NCBI GenBank assembly: GCA_017941035.1
Contig: JAGAXG010000045.1
Span: 89,828 to 153,827 of the forward strand
Reading direction: 5' to 3'
Source: a bacterium
GTDB taxonomy: Bacteria; Cyanobacteriota; Vampirovibrionia; Gastranaerophilales; Gastranaerophilaceae
DNA length: 64,000 nucleotides
The translations under genes were made by a program, and so were the position numbers. This document shows, piece by piece, positions 1 to 8,631 of the stretch (position 1 is its first letter; the number at the start of each line of letters is the position of its first letter). The notes beneath the pieces are model-generated. The model worked only from the letters and a program-made list of their open reading frames with translations. It searched no databases and was not told where the DNA came from.

Positions 1-1
1 T

Positions 2-94
2 AAGTATGATAAACATGGTAAAATGTTAGAACATTACTTTAATGGAGAGCCAGTTCAAATTTATGGAAAATACGAAGGAGATTTGACTGATTAG
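2..94 (+). CDS. C-terminal end of a gene entering from the left edge
   Basis: An open frame runs from the window edge to a TAG at 92-94 and encodes about 30 residues ending in YEGDLTD. It is followed by a good intrinsic terminator, so it is probably the real 3' end of a gene. Too little is present to name a family. Confidence 0.5.
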   Translation, partial: KYDKHGKMLEHYFNGEPVQIYGKYEGDLTD

Positions 95-134
95 TAAATA
101 ATTAATAAAATGAAATTATTTGTACCATAACATA

Positions 135-160
135 AAAAAGAGTCCTAATGGACTCTTTTT
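135..160. terminator. Bidirectional intrinsic terminator
   Basis: A-rich run, 6-bp GAGTCC/GGACTC stem with TAAT loop, then a T run. It closes the gene entering from the left. Its arms are nearly repeated at 474-500 beside tRNA-Asp, so it may have been copied together with the tRNA end. Confidence 0.7.
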
Positions 161-161
161 A

Positions 162-179
162 AATGGCGGGAACGACGAG
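162..179 (-). repeat. Duplicate of the tRNA-Asp 3' end (18 bp)
   Basis: These 18 bases are identical to 502-519, the 3' acceptor end (with CCA) of tRNA-Asp, in the same orientation 340 bp away. Both copies sit just after a similar hairpin terminator. This is the pattern left when something integrates at a tRNA 3' end. The sequence beyond the repeat does not continue as tRNA. Confidence 0.75.
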
Positions 180-471
180 CGGATTTGCGGACGGACGACA
201 CGAAGTTAGTCCGGATAGCGAGGAAATTGAGCAAACTTGAACCGAAGGTTCTATTGCGAAACTTTCCGAGCGTGGAGCAAATCCAAGACAGGCTCGTCTT
301 GGATTATTGGCAGTTCGTAAACTTCCATTCGTTAAATTTTGCTTACGCAAAATATCCACTCATTACAGTTTTCTCACAGGGACGGCGTTCCGTTCACTAT
401 CGTTCACTTCAGCCTTGCCAAAATCCGCCGAACTCGCAAAAGCGATTCTCACCACTATCAATTCTGCCATT
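180..471. other. Hairpin-rich, G+C-elevated sequence without a credible gene
   Basis: About 290 bp lie between the duplicated tRNA-Asp 3' ends. The stretch is clearly richer in G+C than its surroundings and holds several short perfect hairpins, for example CCAAGAC/GTCTTGG at 282-301 and ATTTTGC/GCAAAAT near 338-356. Open frames across it have no ribosome binding site and run into the tRNA antisense, so I do not call them genes. Its last part resembles 39220-39260. Confidence 0.55.
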
Positions 472-473
472 AA

Positions 474-500
474 AAAAAGAGTCCTTGCGGACTCTCTTTT
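474..500 (-). terminator. Intrinsic terminator of tRNA-Asp
   Basis: AGAGTCC-TTGC-GGACTCT stem-loop with a U run when read on the minus strand, directly downstream of tRNA-Asp. Confidence 0.75.
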
Positions 501-503
501 TAA

Positions 504-581
504 TGGCGGGAACGACGAGGCTCGAACTCGCGACCTCATGCGTGACAGGCATGCGCTCTAACCAAACTGAGCTACGCTCCC
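504..581 (-). tRNA. tRNA-Asp(GTC)
   Basis: On the minus strand a full cloverleaf runs from GGGAGCG to CGTTCCCGCCA. The acceptor arms pair over 7 bp, the anticodon loop is CTGTCAC (anticodon GTC), the T arm carries GTTCGA, and CCA is encoded. A terminator follows directly. The last 18 bp are duplicated at 162-179. Confidence 0.95.
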
Positions 582-641
582 ATACGTTTTATATCACTAT
601 TATAATTGCTAAATTTTTAAATGCAAGTGATTTAAATAAAA

Positions 642-664
642 AGCCTTGAAAATTCTTCAAGGCT
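642..664 (-). terminator. Intrinsic terminator of the GH57 gene
   Basis: A 9-bp stem (AGCCTTGAA/TTCAAGGCT) followed by a U-rich tract on the minus strand, about 30 bp past the stop codon of the GH57 gene. Confidence 0.75.
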
Positions 665-694
665 CGTAATATAAAATGAATTGTAAAAATTATT

Positions 695-2422
695 CTAATC
701 CTCATATAATGGTGCCATTTTTTTCGATTGTTGAGGAATTATACCTTCTTCTATCGACATATATACGCGATAATCTATATTTGCAAAGCAATTATCGATA
801 CTTTCAATCTCTGACAACTTAGCTTCGTCAATGTTACCACTTTCTATCATATCTGCAATAAATTCAAATCTGTCAACATGTTCTCTAAATCTGTCTGTAG
901 CATAATCTTTTGCCTGCCAAGTAGTTATCAAGAAAGGCCAATCCGAACTTTGCAATAACAAATTCTCACGTGCCATTTGATTTAATGCTCTGTGCAAAAG
1001 CTTATCATCAGGAATAGTTTGATATTTATCAACAATTGAAGTTATACGTTTTTCACAAGAGTGAATAATAGGCCACATCCACTCTGTTAAATGGTTATTC
1101 CATACATAAAAATGACCGCCTTGCCCCCAAGATGATTCAGGGATTTGAATAGCTTCTACAGGAGGATGAGATTTTAAATATTCTCCTGCTGTCATTCTCT
1201 CGATTTGCGGTAAATAATTATTTAATTTACGAATTACTTGTTTAATAAATTCTACACCCTCAAACCACCAATGACCGTATAGTTCGGTATCAAATGAAAC
1301 CATTACCAAACCTTCTTTACCATTGTGAGATTGCTTATAATCATTCATTAGATGATACAACATTGTAGTATAATGATCAGAATTTGAATTAACTTGATTC
1401 AACGCTAAAACAGGATCATAAAGCATTTTATCCCCTAAATCAGTATTTGATGAAGTTATTCTCCAATAATTCATACCTGATTTATCATCTTTTTTGTGAA
1501 ATTCTCTATAGCATCCATCACCCGGATAACCGTCAGCGGCAGACCAAACCTGATAACCCGCTCTGTCATTTCTTCCCATAACAGCAACTTGTGCATCAGG
1601 AAGCCAATAAGCTGAATATGTATCATAACCTGTAGGTTCACGTTTTGGCAAAGGGATATATTCAATATTCCCATAAATTCCGACTACACGACGAGTACCA
1701 ATTGAATTACCACCTTCAATTACATGAGACTCTGTAAAGAAATACTCTATATCATTATTTTGCAAAGTAACTTCAATCGCTGGTCTCCAATGTTTTTGAC
1801 CATCCTTACCAACATATTCATAACCTTGACGATATGCACATTCTGGAAGCCAGCACCCTTTAGCTTTCTTACCAAAGAATTTTTTAGTTGTATCAGAACC
1901 TACTTTGAACTGTGCGTTCAAATTGTTGTCAGTTGCCAGCAATGGTGAAAAACCATGAGTAGCACCTGATGTTGTGATTTCTATACAACCAAGTTCTTGA
2001 AGTTTTTTAAATTGAAAAATTAAATCTTTGTGATACTTATTAACAAAAGAATCTCTAATGTTTGAGTACCAATCGAAATAATATTTTGCCAAATATTTTA
2101 AGTGCTGAGAATAAGGAACTTTTTCATCAGGATAACGTTCCAAATCTTTTGAAACACTCTTGATTTTTTCATTCAAATATTCAACAAAACCATTTTGGAG
2201 GTGCTCATCAGCAAGCTGTTCAGCCAAAATAGGAGTAATTCCAACTGTTAATTTCGCCTTAATACCTTCATCATAATAAAGCTCAGATATAGCGTTGACC
2301 AAAGGAACATAAGTCTCTGCCATACATTCGTATAGATTTTCTTCTCCAAACGGCCACATCCCTGCTTTTCTGTAATAAGGTAAATGACTGTGTAACATAA
2401 AAACGAATTGACCTACTGCCAT
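695..2422 (-). CDS. GH57 family 1,4-alpha-glucan branching enzyme
   Basis: A 575-residue glycoside hydrolase family 57 protein, probably a cytosolic glycogen branching enzyme that moves alpha-1,4 chains to alpha-1,6 branches. The family's ordered motifs are visible: HSHLPY at residue 11, GATHGFSPLL near 153, WLPECAY near 191 (E194 as nucleophile) and SFDTELYGHWW near 376 (D378 as acid/base). Length is close to bacterial GH57 branching enzymes. The start has a GGAGG site about 7 nt upstream. It is monocistronic with its own terminator. Another GH57 specificity (amylase-like) cannot be excluded from motifs alone. Confidence 0.85.
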   Translation of the reverse strand: MAVGQFVFMLHSHLPYYRKAGMWPFGEENLYECMAETYVPLVNAISELYYDEGIKAKLTVGITPILAEQLADEHLQNGFVEYLNEKIKSVSKDLERYPDEKVPYSQHLKYLAKYYFDWYSNIRDSFVNKYHKDLIFQFKKLQELGCIEITTSGATHGFSPLLATDNNLNAQFKVGSDTTKKFFGKKAKGCWLPECAYRQGYEYVGKDGQKHWRPAIEVTLQNNDIEYFFTESHVIEGGNSIGTRRVVGIYGNIEYIPLPKREPTGYDTYSAYWLPDAQVAVMGRNDRAGYQVWSAADGYPGDGCYREFHKKDDKSGMNYWRITSSNTDLGDKMLYDPVLALNQVNSNSDHYTTMLYHLMNDYKQSHNGKEGLVMVSFDTELYGHWWFEGVEFIKQVIRKLNNYLPQIERMTAGEYLKSHPPVEAIQIPESSWGQGGHFYVWNNHLTEWMWPIIHSCEKRITSIVDKYQTIPDDKLLHRALNQMARENLLLQSSDWPFLITTWQAKDYATDRFREHVDRFEFIADMIESGNIDEAKLSEIESIDNCFANIDYRVYMSIEEGIIPQQSKKMAPLYED

Positions 2423-2560
2423 TTAAATTGCCTCCAATCTGCTAAATTATATAAATTAATATAATTCAATTATGTACAAAATATATATACCACAGTTGTA
2501 TAAAAAAAGTAATACTATTTAACTAATTCAGCAGAATAATGTTACAAATCGAAATAAAAA

Positions 2561-2583
2561 GCGGAGATTTTGACATACTCCGC
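2561..2583 (-). terminator. Intrinsic terminator of the pilin-like gene
   Basis: GCGGAG/CTCCGC stem followed by a U-rich tract on the minus strand, 30 bp past the stop codon at 2614. Confidence 0.7.
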
Positions 2584-2613
2584 CTTACTTTTATTAAATT
2601 ATCAAACTATTAA

Positions 2614-3844
2614 TCACTTCACGCAAACCGCCCTAATAGGCGTGGCGTAGCGTGGGTCGCTGAAACGACACGTGAAAGATCTATCGTAGTAGCGGTAGTA
2701 CGCTTTGTTTTTGTCTGCGCTGTCTTCTGAATTAGACCACAAGCCGTACCAGGACGAGCCTAAACCTGCAAAAGTAGTGCCTAGTTTGGAGGTGTTTAAT
2801 TGCGCATAATATCTCTCAGTTCCTATTGCACCTTCAGGAGCATCGTAGAGATAAGTCGCTATAGTTGTTAAATCCGTTAATGTTGCTAAGTGTCCACCGG
2901 AATCTTTACACTTTACCATTGCCCCTGCCCAATAATCACCATAAGATATACAATTATTACTCGTACAACAATTCTTTATTCCGTATTTTGTTTTATAATC
3001 AGATTTTACCTCCCAAGTCCCATTATTATTTGTACAATAATCATCTCTATATAATGGAGTTGGTTTTTCAGGTTTAGTTATCTTTAAGCCCGCGAATTCA
3101 AGCCAGCCTAAGTTTACTCCGTTAAAACCGATTATATCTTTTCCATATCTGTTTGGACCTTTTGAACCATTTAAATCATAAAAACCGGATATACAATTCG
3201 TTGTTTCTGATCGAGCATTCTCTTTTACTCCGTTATATTTTACCGCATCAGGATCACTCACAGGGCAATTCTTATTCCAACTAAATATCATTGGTGTTCC
3301 GTCACCTAACACTATTCCCGCTGTATCTATATAATTATCTTCGTTTAAAGATATATCTTTTCCTGTTTTTAAATCTGATACATTCAATGGTTTTACATCC
3401 GTTTGGATTTTATCATATGGAAGACATTTTTTAAGGTTATTTTTATCACAAATTGTCACTATCTTTAAATGTTTTGATAATGCCTGCGCAAATTCATAAC
3501 TCGGATTTGCTCCGTTATAATATGGTCCAATCCCATATTCTATATTTAATAAATCTGTTCCTTTGGATAGTTTACGTTCAAAAACTGCTATTTTGTTTTT
3601 GGTTACTGTATCATTTATTTTCGTTAGTAAAGTTGGCAGTGTCAGCGCTGATACTATACCAATTATGGCAAGAGCAATCAATGTTTCAGCTAAGGTAAAT
3701 GCAACACGTCTTTTACCCTCTCCTGCCGCTTCGCGACATCCTCCCCATAGAGAGGTCGAATTTTCTTTTATACTTCCTGATTGAAGGAGATTAGCTAAAA
3801 ATGCCCCCCCCCCCGAAATTGGCTCTGTGTCTGCGTTTTAGCAT
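2614..3844 (-). CDS. Type IV pilin-like protein with lectin-like variable C-terminus; leader out of frame at a G11 tract
   Basis: The body (stop at 2614) encodes a prepilin-type N-terminus, AFTLAETLIALAIIG, where a prepilin peptidase would cut before F, followed by a hydrophobic helix and about 340 residues. The C-terminal part (WAGAMVKCKDSGGHLATL...LWSNSEDSA...AVCVK) looks like the C-type-lectin fold of retroelement targets. The best start is ATG at 3844, behind AAAGGAGG. From there the frame meets 11 G at 3814-3804 and stops after 17 codons. With 10 G it would read through LANLLQSGS... into the pilin. It is probably a surface adhesin or pseudopilin. The start is therefore phase-off, or the tract length is a sequencing error. 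The paralogue is at 62879-64000. Confidence 0.75.
2633..2715 (-). other. Hypervariable block (candidate DGR variable region 1)
   Basis: These 83 nt align without gaps to 62898-62980 but differ at about 36 positions. The flanks (GCGGTTTGCGTGAAG on the 3' side and the GACAGCGCA codons on the 5' side) are identical. Codons are mostly NNC (GAC, TAC, AAC, TTC, AGC, GCC), as expected from AAC template codons mutated at A. The block is far richer in G+C than the rest of the gene. Confidence 0.7.
3703..3783 (-). repeat. In-frame palindromic insertion in the pilin leader
   Basis: The paralogue reads LANLL-SKKKK-AFTLAE. Here 81 nt (27 codons) separate LANLL from AFTLAE. The core 3715-3756 is a G+C-rich imperfect palindrome (arms ACCCTCTC and GAGAGGT around GTCGC/GCGGC), like a REP- or MITE-type repeat. 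It keeps the reading frame. Confidence 0.6.
3804..3814 (-). repeat. G11 homopolymer (candidate phase-variation tract)
   Basis: Eleven consecutive C on the plus strand (G on the coding strand) lie 30 nt after the ATG at 3844. Tract length decides the frame: 10 or 13 G joins the start to the pilin frame, 11 gives a stop. No comparable homopolymer was noticed elsewhere in the window. Confidence 0.7.
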
Positions 3845-3924
3845 TATTATACCTCCTTTTATTCCGTTAATTCCTCTGTATATTCATTATAAACTATGTT
3901 TTGAATTTTCGCAAGAGTGGGATT

Positions 3925-4404
3925 TTATTTATTACCTTTATAAATCATAAATATATCTTCGTTTATAATATTAGTATCTACTTGTTTATGTTCTTTTATA
4001 CATTCATTAAGATGTTTTAGAATATGTTCAGGGCAATCCATAGGTTCAAATCCCATTTTTTTATAAAATAAAAACGGCGGATTTTTTTTATCATACATTG
4101 AAGAAGCTAAAACATATAAAGGTTTTTTCCCAACATATTCTTCACACATTTTTTTTGCTAAATTTACAAATATAGTACCTATACCCTGATTACGCCTGAA
4201 CGAAAGTAATTTTGAAATATAAAATACACTTTGTGAAACAGGAATATAAGTGCTCATCTCTCCAACTAATTCTCCTGTTTTAATATCAGCTATTTTAGAA
4301 TTAAAAGATGAATATCTTCTTTGAGTATATATTATATATTTTTCCGGAAATTTTGGAGGTATTAATGGGGGAAATTTTATCATAACATTTATTTTAAAAC
4401 TCAT
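3925..4404 (-). CDS. GNAT-family N-acetyltransferase
   Basis: A 159-residue protein with the acetyl-CoA loop RRNQGIGTIFVNLAKK near residue 72 and the late motif LFYKKMGFEPMD near 118, typical of GNAT enzymes. The substrate is not predictable. It is monocistronic, divergent from murC. The ribosome binding site is weak, so an internal ATG (residue 8) is a possible start. Confidence 0.75.
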   Translation of the reverse strand: MSFKINVMIKFPPLIPPKFPEKYIIYTQRRYSSFNSKIADIKTGELVGEMSTYIPVSQSVFYISKLLSFRRNQGIGTIFVNLAKKMCEEYVGKKPLYVLASSMYDKKNPPFLFYKKMGFEPMDCPEHILKHLNECIKEHKQVDTNIINEDIFMIYKGNK

Positions 4405-4513
4405 AAAATAATTTTTTGCTCTGTTATGTTAAAATTTATAAAATTTCATTATCATTATAAATTTGGTATTATAATTATAAAAGATGAAAGTATAAATAGT
4501 TAGGGATAAAAAA

Positions 4514-5923
4514 TTGAAAAAGAAATATCATTTTATAGCAATAGGCGGAGTAGGGATGAGCGGACTTGCAAAATATCTTTTGCAAAACGGATATGAAGTT
4601 TCCGGATCAGATATAAACGACAGCAAATATGTAAAAAATATCCGCGAACTTGGGGCAAAAGTTTTTATCGGCCACAGCGAAGATAATTTACCTGAGAATT
4701 GCGTCGTTGTAGCTAGTACTGCAATTAAAGATAACAATCCTGAAATTCAAAAAGCAAAAAGACTTGGATTGTCAATTTGGCATCGTTCGGATTTATTAGC
4801 AGAAATTTCTCAAAATGAAAAATATTTTATTGGATATTCCGGGACTCACGGCAAAACAACAACCTCAGGGCTTTGTTCATACGTTATGGAAAAAGCAGGA
4901 CTCAAACCTTCTTATGTTGTAGGCGGTATTATTCCTGAAATCAATACTAACGCAAATTCAACAGGTGAAAAATTCTTTATTGCAGAACTGGACGAATCTG
5001 ACGGAACAATAGTTAAATATTCACCAAATTTGGTTGTAGTTAACAACTTAGAACCTGATCATTTGGATTTTTACAAAAATGGTTTGGAATCTATTTTAGA
5101 AACTTTTGAAACATTTATTTCAAACATGCGAGAAAACGGTATAATTCTCGCAAATACCGATAATGAAGGAGTAAAACTTCTTGTTAAATATTTCAGCGAA
5201 CATGAACTTGCTCATAATGCTGAATTTGTAACTTATTCAATCGGGGGAAACACTGATTATTGTGCTAAAAACATTGTTTACGAAGAAGATTTTACAACTT
5301 TTGATATTTATTATAAAGGTGAAAAAATTACCTCTTTAAAAATTTGTTTAAAGGGCGTTCATAATGTATATAATTCACTTGCAGTTTGGGCAAGTTTGCA
5401 TATAGCAGGAGTAAACATGAATCTTGTAAATTCGCATTTCCAAACTTTTACAGGAATGGGCAGACGTTTTCAAAAAGTAGGAGAATTTAACGGAATCACG
5501 ATTTATGATGATTATGCACACCATCCAACTGAAATTAAAGCAACTTTATCTTGCTCAAAATCATTTAAAGATAAAAATATTATTGCTGTTTTTCAACCGC
5601 ACAGATATACACGTTTACAAAATCTTTGGAATGAATTTATGGAAGCTTTTGAAAATGTAGATGAACTTATAGTTACTGATGTTTATGCCGCAAGTGAAAC
5701 TCCGATTGACGGAATAAATTCTCAAGCTTTTGTGGATGAACTTAAAGAAAAAACTGATATTAAAGTTCAATATATTTCAGGAAGCATAACAGATGTTGCA
5801 AAAATTGTTTATCCTGAACTAAAAGAAAATGATATAGTTATTGGTCTTGGGGCAGGAACAATTACAAATCTTGGGAAAGAACTAATTACTCTTAGTAAGG
5901 AAAGTGTTACTGTTGGAAATTAA
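4514..5923 (+). CDS. murC: UDP-N-acetylmuramate-L-alanine ligase
   Basis: A 469-residue Mur ligase that adds L-Ala to UDP-MurNAc in the cytosol. It shows the N-terminal Rossmann motif IGGVGMSG, the ATP loop GTHGKTTTSG near residue 110, ELDESDGT, NLEPDHLDFY, and YDDYAHHPTEIKAT typical of MurC. It starts at TTG (4514) with a weak upstream site. It is first in an operon with murB, ddl, ftsQ, a prenyltransferase and lepB, most joined by overlaps. Its end overlaps murB by 20 nt. Confidence 0.95.
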   Translation: MKKKYHFIAIGGVGMSGLAKYLLQNGYEVSGSDINDSKYVKNIRELGAKVFIGHSEDNLPENCVVVASTAIKDNNPEIQKAKRLGLSIWHRSDLLAEISQNEKYFIGYSGTHGKTTTSGLCSYVMEKAGLKPSYVVGGIIPEINTNANSTGEKFFIAELDESDGTIVKYSPNLVVVNNLEPDHLDFYKNGLESILETFETFISNMRENGIILANTDNEGVKLLVKYFSEHELAHNAEFVTYSIGGNTDYCAKNIVYEEDFTTFDIYYKGEKITSLKICLKGVHNVYNSLAVWASLHIAGVNMNLVNSHFQTFTGMGRRFQKVGEFNGITIYDDYAHHPTEIKATLSCSKSFKDKNIIAVFQPHRYTRLQNLWNEFMEAFENVDELIVTDVYAASETPIDGINSQAFVDELKEKTDIKVQYISGSITDVAKIVYPELKENDIVIGLGAGTITNLGKELITLSKESVTVGN

Positions 5924-6809
5924 ACATGAGAAAAATTTTAATATAAAAAAATACACCACCTTTAAAATAGGCGGTGATATTGATAAAGTTTTATTTCCAA
6001 AAAGCATAGAAGAATTTGAACAAGCATTGAAAGAGACTTCTAAAGTATATGGAAATCTTTCTAATACCTTGGTTTCAACTTTTGGATATCAAGGAAAAAT
6101 TATTCTTTCTACAGAGATGAATACTATTAAAATTGATGGGAACAGAGTAACCGCTGATTGCGGAGTAAAAGGTCCTAAACTGGCTCAAGAAGTTTGTGCT
6201 TCAGGTTTATCAGGATTAGAGTTTATGATTGGTTTTCCCGGAAGTGTCGGCGGAGAAATTTGTATGAATGCCTCTGCACACGGACAGACTGTTAGCGATT
6301 TTTTAACTTCTGTAATATGCTGGTCAAAGGAATTCGGTTTAGTTCAGTATTCAAAAGAGGAAATGGAATTTGAATATCGAAGTTCAAAATGTCAAAGAGA
6401 AAATTTAATAGTTTTGCAAGCAGAATTTGAACTTGAAAAAAAAGATATCCATGAAATTAAAAAACAAATGGATGAAAATTTGAATTTTCGTAGAAAACAT
6501 CAACCTACACTTGCACTACCAAATTGCGGAAGCATTTTCAAAAACCCTTGCAACAGTCCTGCAGGACGTTTATTAGAAAGTGTCGGAGCAAAAGAAATTA
6601 TGATTGGTGATGCTCATGTTTGGCGTAATCATTCAAATTTTATAATAAATACAGGTAATGCAACTTCTATGGATGTTCTAAAACTTATGAGTGAACTTCA
6701 AGATAGAGTATTAGGAGAATTCAATATAAAATTAGAGCCTGAAATAAGATTTTTGGGCGGATTTAATAAAGAGGAAATGAAATTATGGCAGAAATTGAAC
6801 AAAAAATAG
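5904..6809 (+). CDS. murB: UDP-N-acetylenolpyruvoylglucosamine reductase
   Basis: A 301-residue FAD enzyme that reduces enolpyruvyl-UDP-GlcNAc to UDP-MurNAc. Visible features are KKYTTFKIGG at the N-terminus, LEFMIGFPGSVGG near 103, EFEYRSSKC near 150 and PNCGSIFKNP near 204, all MurB landmarks. The start is GTG at 5904 behind a GGAAA site inside murC. A TTG at 5913 is an alternative. It overlaps ddl by 25 nt, which suggests translational coupling. Confidence 0.93.
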   Translation: MLLLEIKHEKNFNIKKYTTFKIGGDIDKVLFPKSIEEFEQALKETSKVYGNLSNTLVSTFGYQGKIILSTEMNTIKIDGNRVTADCGVKGPKLAQEVCASGLSGLEFMIGFPGSVGGEICMNASAHGQTVSDFLTSVICWSKEFGLVQYSKEEMEFEYRSSKCQRENLIVLQAEFELEKKDIHEIKKQMDENLNFRRKHQPTLALPNCGSIFKNPCNSPAGRLLESVGAKEIMIGDAHVWRNHSNFIINTGNATSMDVLKLMSELQDRVLGEFNIKLEPEIRFLGGFNKEEMKLWQKLNKK

Positions 6810-7738
6810 ATAAAAATGCAAAAATTGCTGTTCTTTGCGGAGGAATGTCATCTGAAGCAGAAGTATCAAGACGCTCAGGCAAAGGTTGTTATGATGCATT
6901 ACAAAGACTCGGCTACAATAATTCAGAACTTGTCGAAGTGGATGAAAATATTGCTTCTAAATTAAAAGAAGGAAAATATGACTACGCTTATAATGCTTTA
7001 CACGGTAAATATGGTGAAGATGGCTGTATTCAAGGAATTTTGGAAATTTTAAAAATACCTTATACAGGTTGTGGTGTTATGAGTTCTGCTATTTGTATGA
7101 ACAAAGAATATACAAAACGTATTCTTTCAACGTGCAAAGATATCCCGCTTGCGAAATCAGCTTTTGTCCGAAAGGGTGAAGATTTTGAAGCATTAACAGC
7201 AGATTTAAAATTCCCTGTTATTACAAAACCTGTTTCGGAAGGGTCAAGTTTTGGCATGACAAAAGTTAACACGCGTAAAGAACTAAAGTCCGCATATGAA
7301 GAAGCAATAAAGTATAATGATGATGTATTAATAGAAGAATTTATTGACGGATTTTTTGTAACAGTCGGAGTTTTAGAACACGACGGTGAAAATTTTGCTA
7401 CAGAAATTCTTGAAATCAGACCTAAAAATGAATGGTATGATTTTGAAGCAAAATACACTCAGGGAATGTCAGAATTTATTCTCCCTGCAAGATTGAGTGA
7501 AGAACTGACAAAACGTACAAAAGAAATTGCAGTAAAAGCACACGAAAAGACAGGATGCAGAGGGGTTTCCCGTGTTGATTTTATGATAAGCAACGACGGC
7601 ATTCCTTACGTAATCGAGATTAACACATCTCCAGGAATGACTGTTACTTCTGATTTACCGGCACAATCAGCGGTTATGGGTATTAATTATGATAATTTGG
7701 TACAAATAATTTTAAACGGAGCAGGATTAAATAAATAA
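6785..7738 (+). CDS. ddl: D-alanine-D-alanine ligase
   Basis: A 317-residue ATP-grasp ligase making the D-Ala-D-Ala dipeptide for peptidoglycan. Motifs: LCGGMSSEAEVSRRSG at the N-terminus, NALHGKYGEDGCIQG near 69, PYTGCGVMSSAICMNK near 92, KPVSEGSSFGM near 150, and the metal site DFMISNDGIPYVIEINTSPG near 266-285. It starts inside murB, and its stop overlaps the ATG of ftsQ. Confidence 0.95.
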   Translation: MAEIEQKIDKNAKIAVLCGGMSSEAEVSRRSGKGCYDALQRLGYNNSELVEVDENIASKLKEGKYDYAYNALHGKYGEDGCIQGILEILKIPYTGCGVMSSAICMNKEYTKRILSTCKDIPLAKSAFVRKGEDFEALTADLKFPVITKPVSEGSSFGMTKVNTRKELKSAYEEAIKYNDDVLIEEFIDGFFVTVGVLEHDGENFATEILEIRPKNEWYDFEAKYTQGMSEFILPARLSEELTKRTKEIAVKAHEKTGCRGVSRVDFMISNDGIPYVIEINTSPGMTVTSDLPAQSAVMGINYDNLVQIILNGAGLNK

Positions 7739-8631
7739 TGACACCCGAAGAAAATAATATTCAGACTCCTGAGGATGCCATAAAAATTGCAAAACAATCA
7801 GTTAAACGAAAGCAAAAAGAACGCAAACTCAGAAAACAAAGAAAAAAACTTAAACGATTAAAAGCTTTTTTAAGATTTTTATTGTTTATTTTAATTATTT
7901 CAGGTGCTTATGTATTTTTTAATCTTTCCGGTTGGTATCTGCCAAAAGATACATTTTCCAAATATAATCCAAAAAGAATAGAAGTTTTAAATAATAATAT
8001 GGTTCCTTCACCAATTATTTATAAAAAATTGAGTGAAATAAAACCTTCAAGTCTTCCTATTTTCATAATGCCTGTTGGTAGCATTAAGCATAAACTTTTT
8101 GAAATCCCTGTTTTTAAAAATATTTATGTAAGAAGATACGGTTTTCCTGCAAGAATTCAAATAATTGTTAGAGAAAGAATTCCTGTTGCTGTTATAAAAA
8201 CGGATTTAAAAGCAAAGCCGTCAGCATTTATGACTGCTGATGGAATTATGGTGACTGATAAAAATTATATGCGAATTGCTGATAATGATTCTGTATTAAA
8301 AATTCTTGCCTCAAATCCAAAAATTGGTACTGATTGGACAGTAAAAAAAGTTCAGCATATAGAAAAAATTGTTAAAGCAGTAGAAGCATATTCAAGTGAA
8401 AAAGTTCAATATATAGACATGCGAAATCCTAATGATGTTTATGTAAGAATTGATACCACTGCAATAAGATTAGGTCTTTTAGACAGCACGGTTTTTGACA
8501 GAATTAAACGTATTTATACAATTCTTCCGCAAATAAACGAGGTGGACGGACAAGTGAAGTATGTTGATTTAAGCTGGGATAAAGTAAACTATATTAAACT
8601 TGATCAAAATAAAAAAGAAGAAAATGAATAA
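7738..8631 (+). CDS. ftsQ: FtsQ/DivIB-like cell-division protein
   Basis: A 297-residue single-pass protein: a strongly basic cytosolic tail (residues 1-45), one membrane helix (about 46-63), then an extracytoplasmic part with a POTRA-like region (LPIFIMPVGSIKHKLFEIPVFKNIYV, split over residues 103-128) and RERIPVAVI. Size, topology and position after murB-ddl match FtsQ of the divisome. Sequence divergence makes this mainly a context and topology call. ATG overlaps the ddl stop. Confidence 0.8.
   Translation: MTPEENNIQTPEDAIKIAKQSVKRKQKERKLRKQRKKLKRLKAFLRFLLFILIISGAYVFFNLSGWYLPKDTFSKYNPKRIEVLNNNMVPSPIIYKKLSEIKPSSLPIFIMPVGSIKHKLFEIPVFKNIYVRRYGFPARIQIIVRERIPVAVIKTDLKAKPSAFMTADGIMVTDKNYMRIADNDSVLKILASNPKIGTDWTVKKVQHIEKIVKAVEAYSSEKVQYIDMRNPNDVYVRIDTTAIRLGLLDSTVFDRIKRIYTILPQINEVDGQVKYVDLSWDKVNYIKLDQNKKEENE

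Noticed and set aside
185..649. Overlapping plus-strand open frames of 154 and 84 codons around tRNA-Asp
   Set aside because: They read through the antisense of the tRNA and hairpin DNA, lack ribosome binding sites, and reproduce the familiar spurious peptide of antisense tRNA-Asp.
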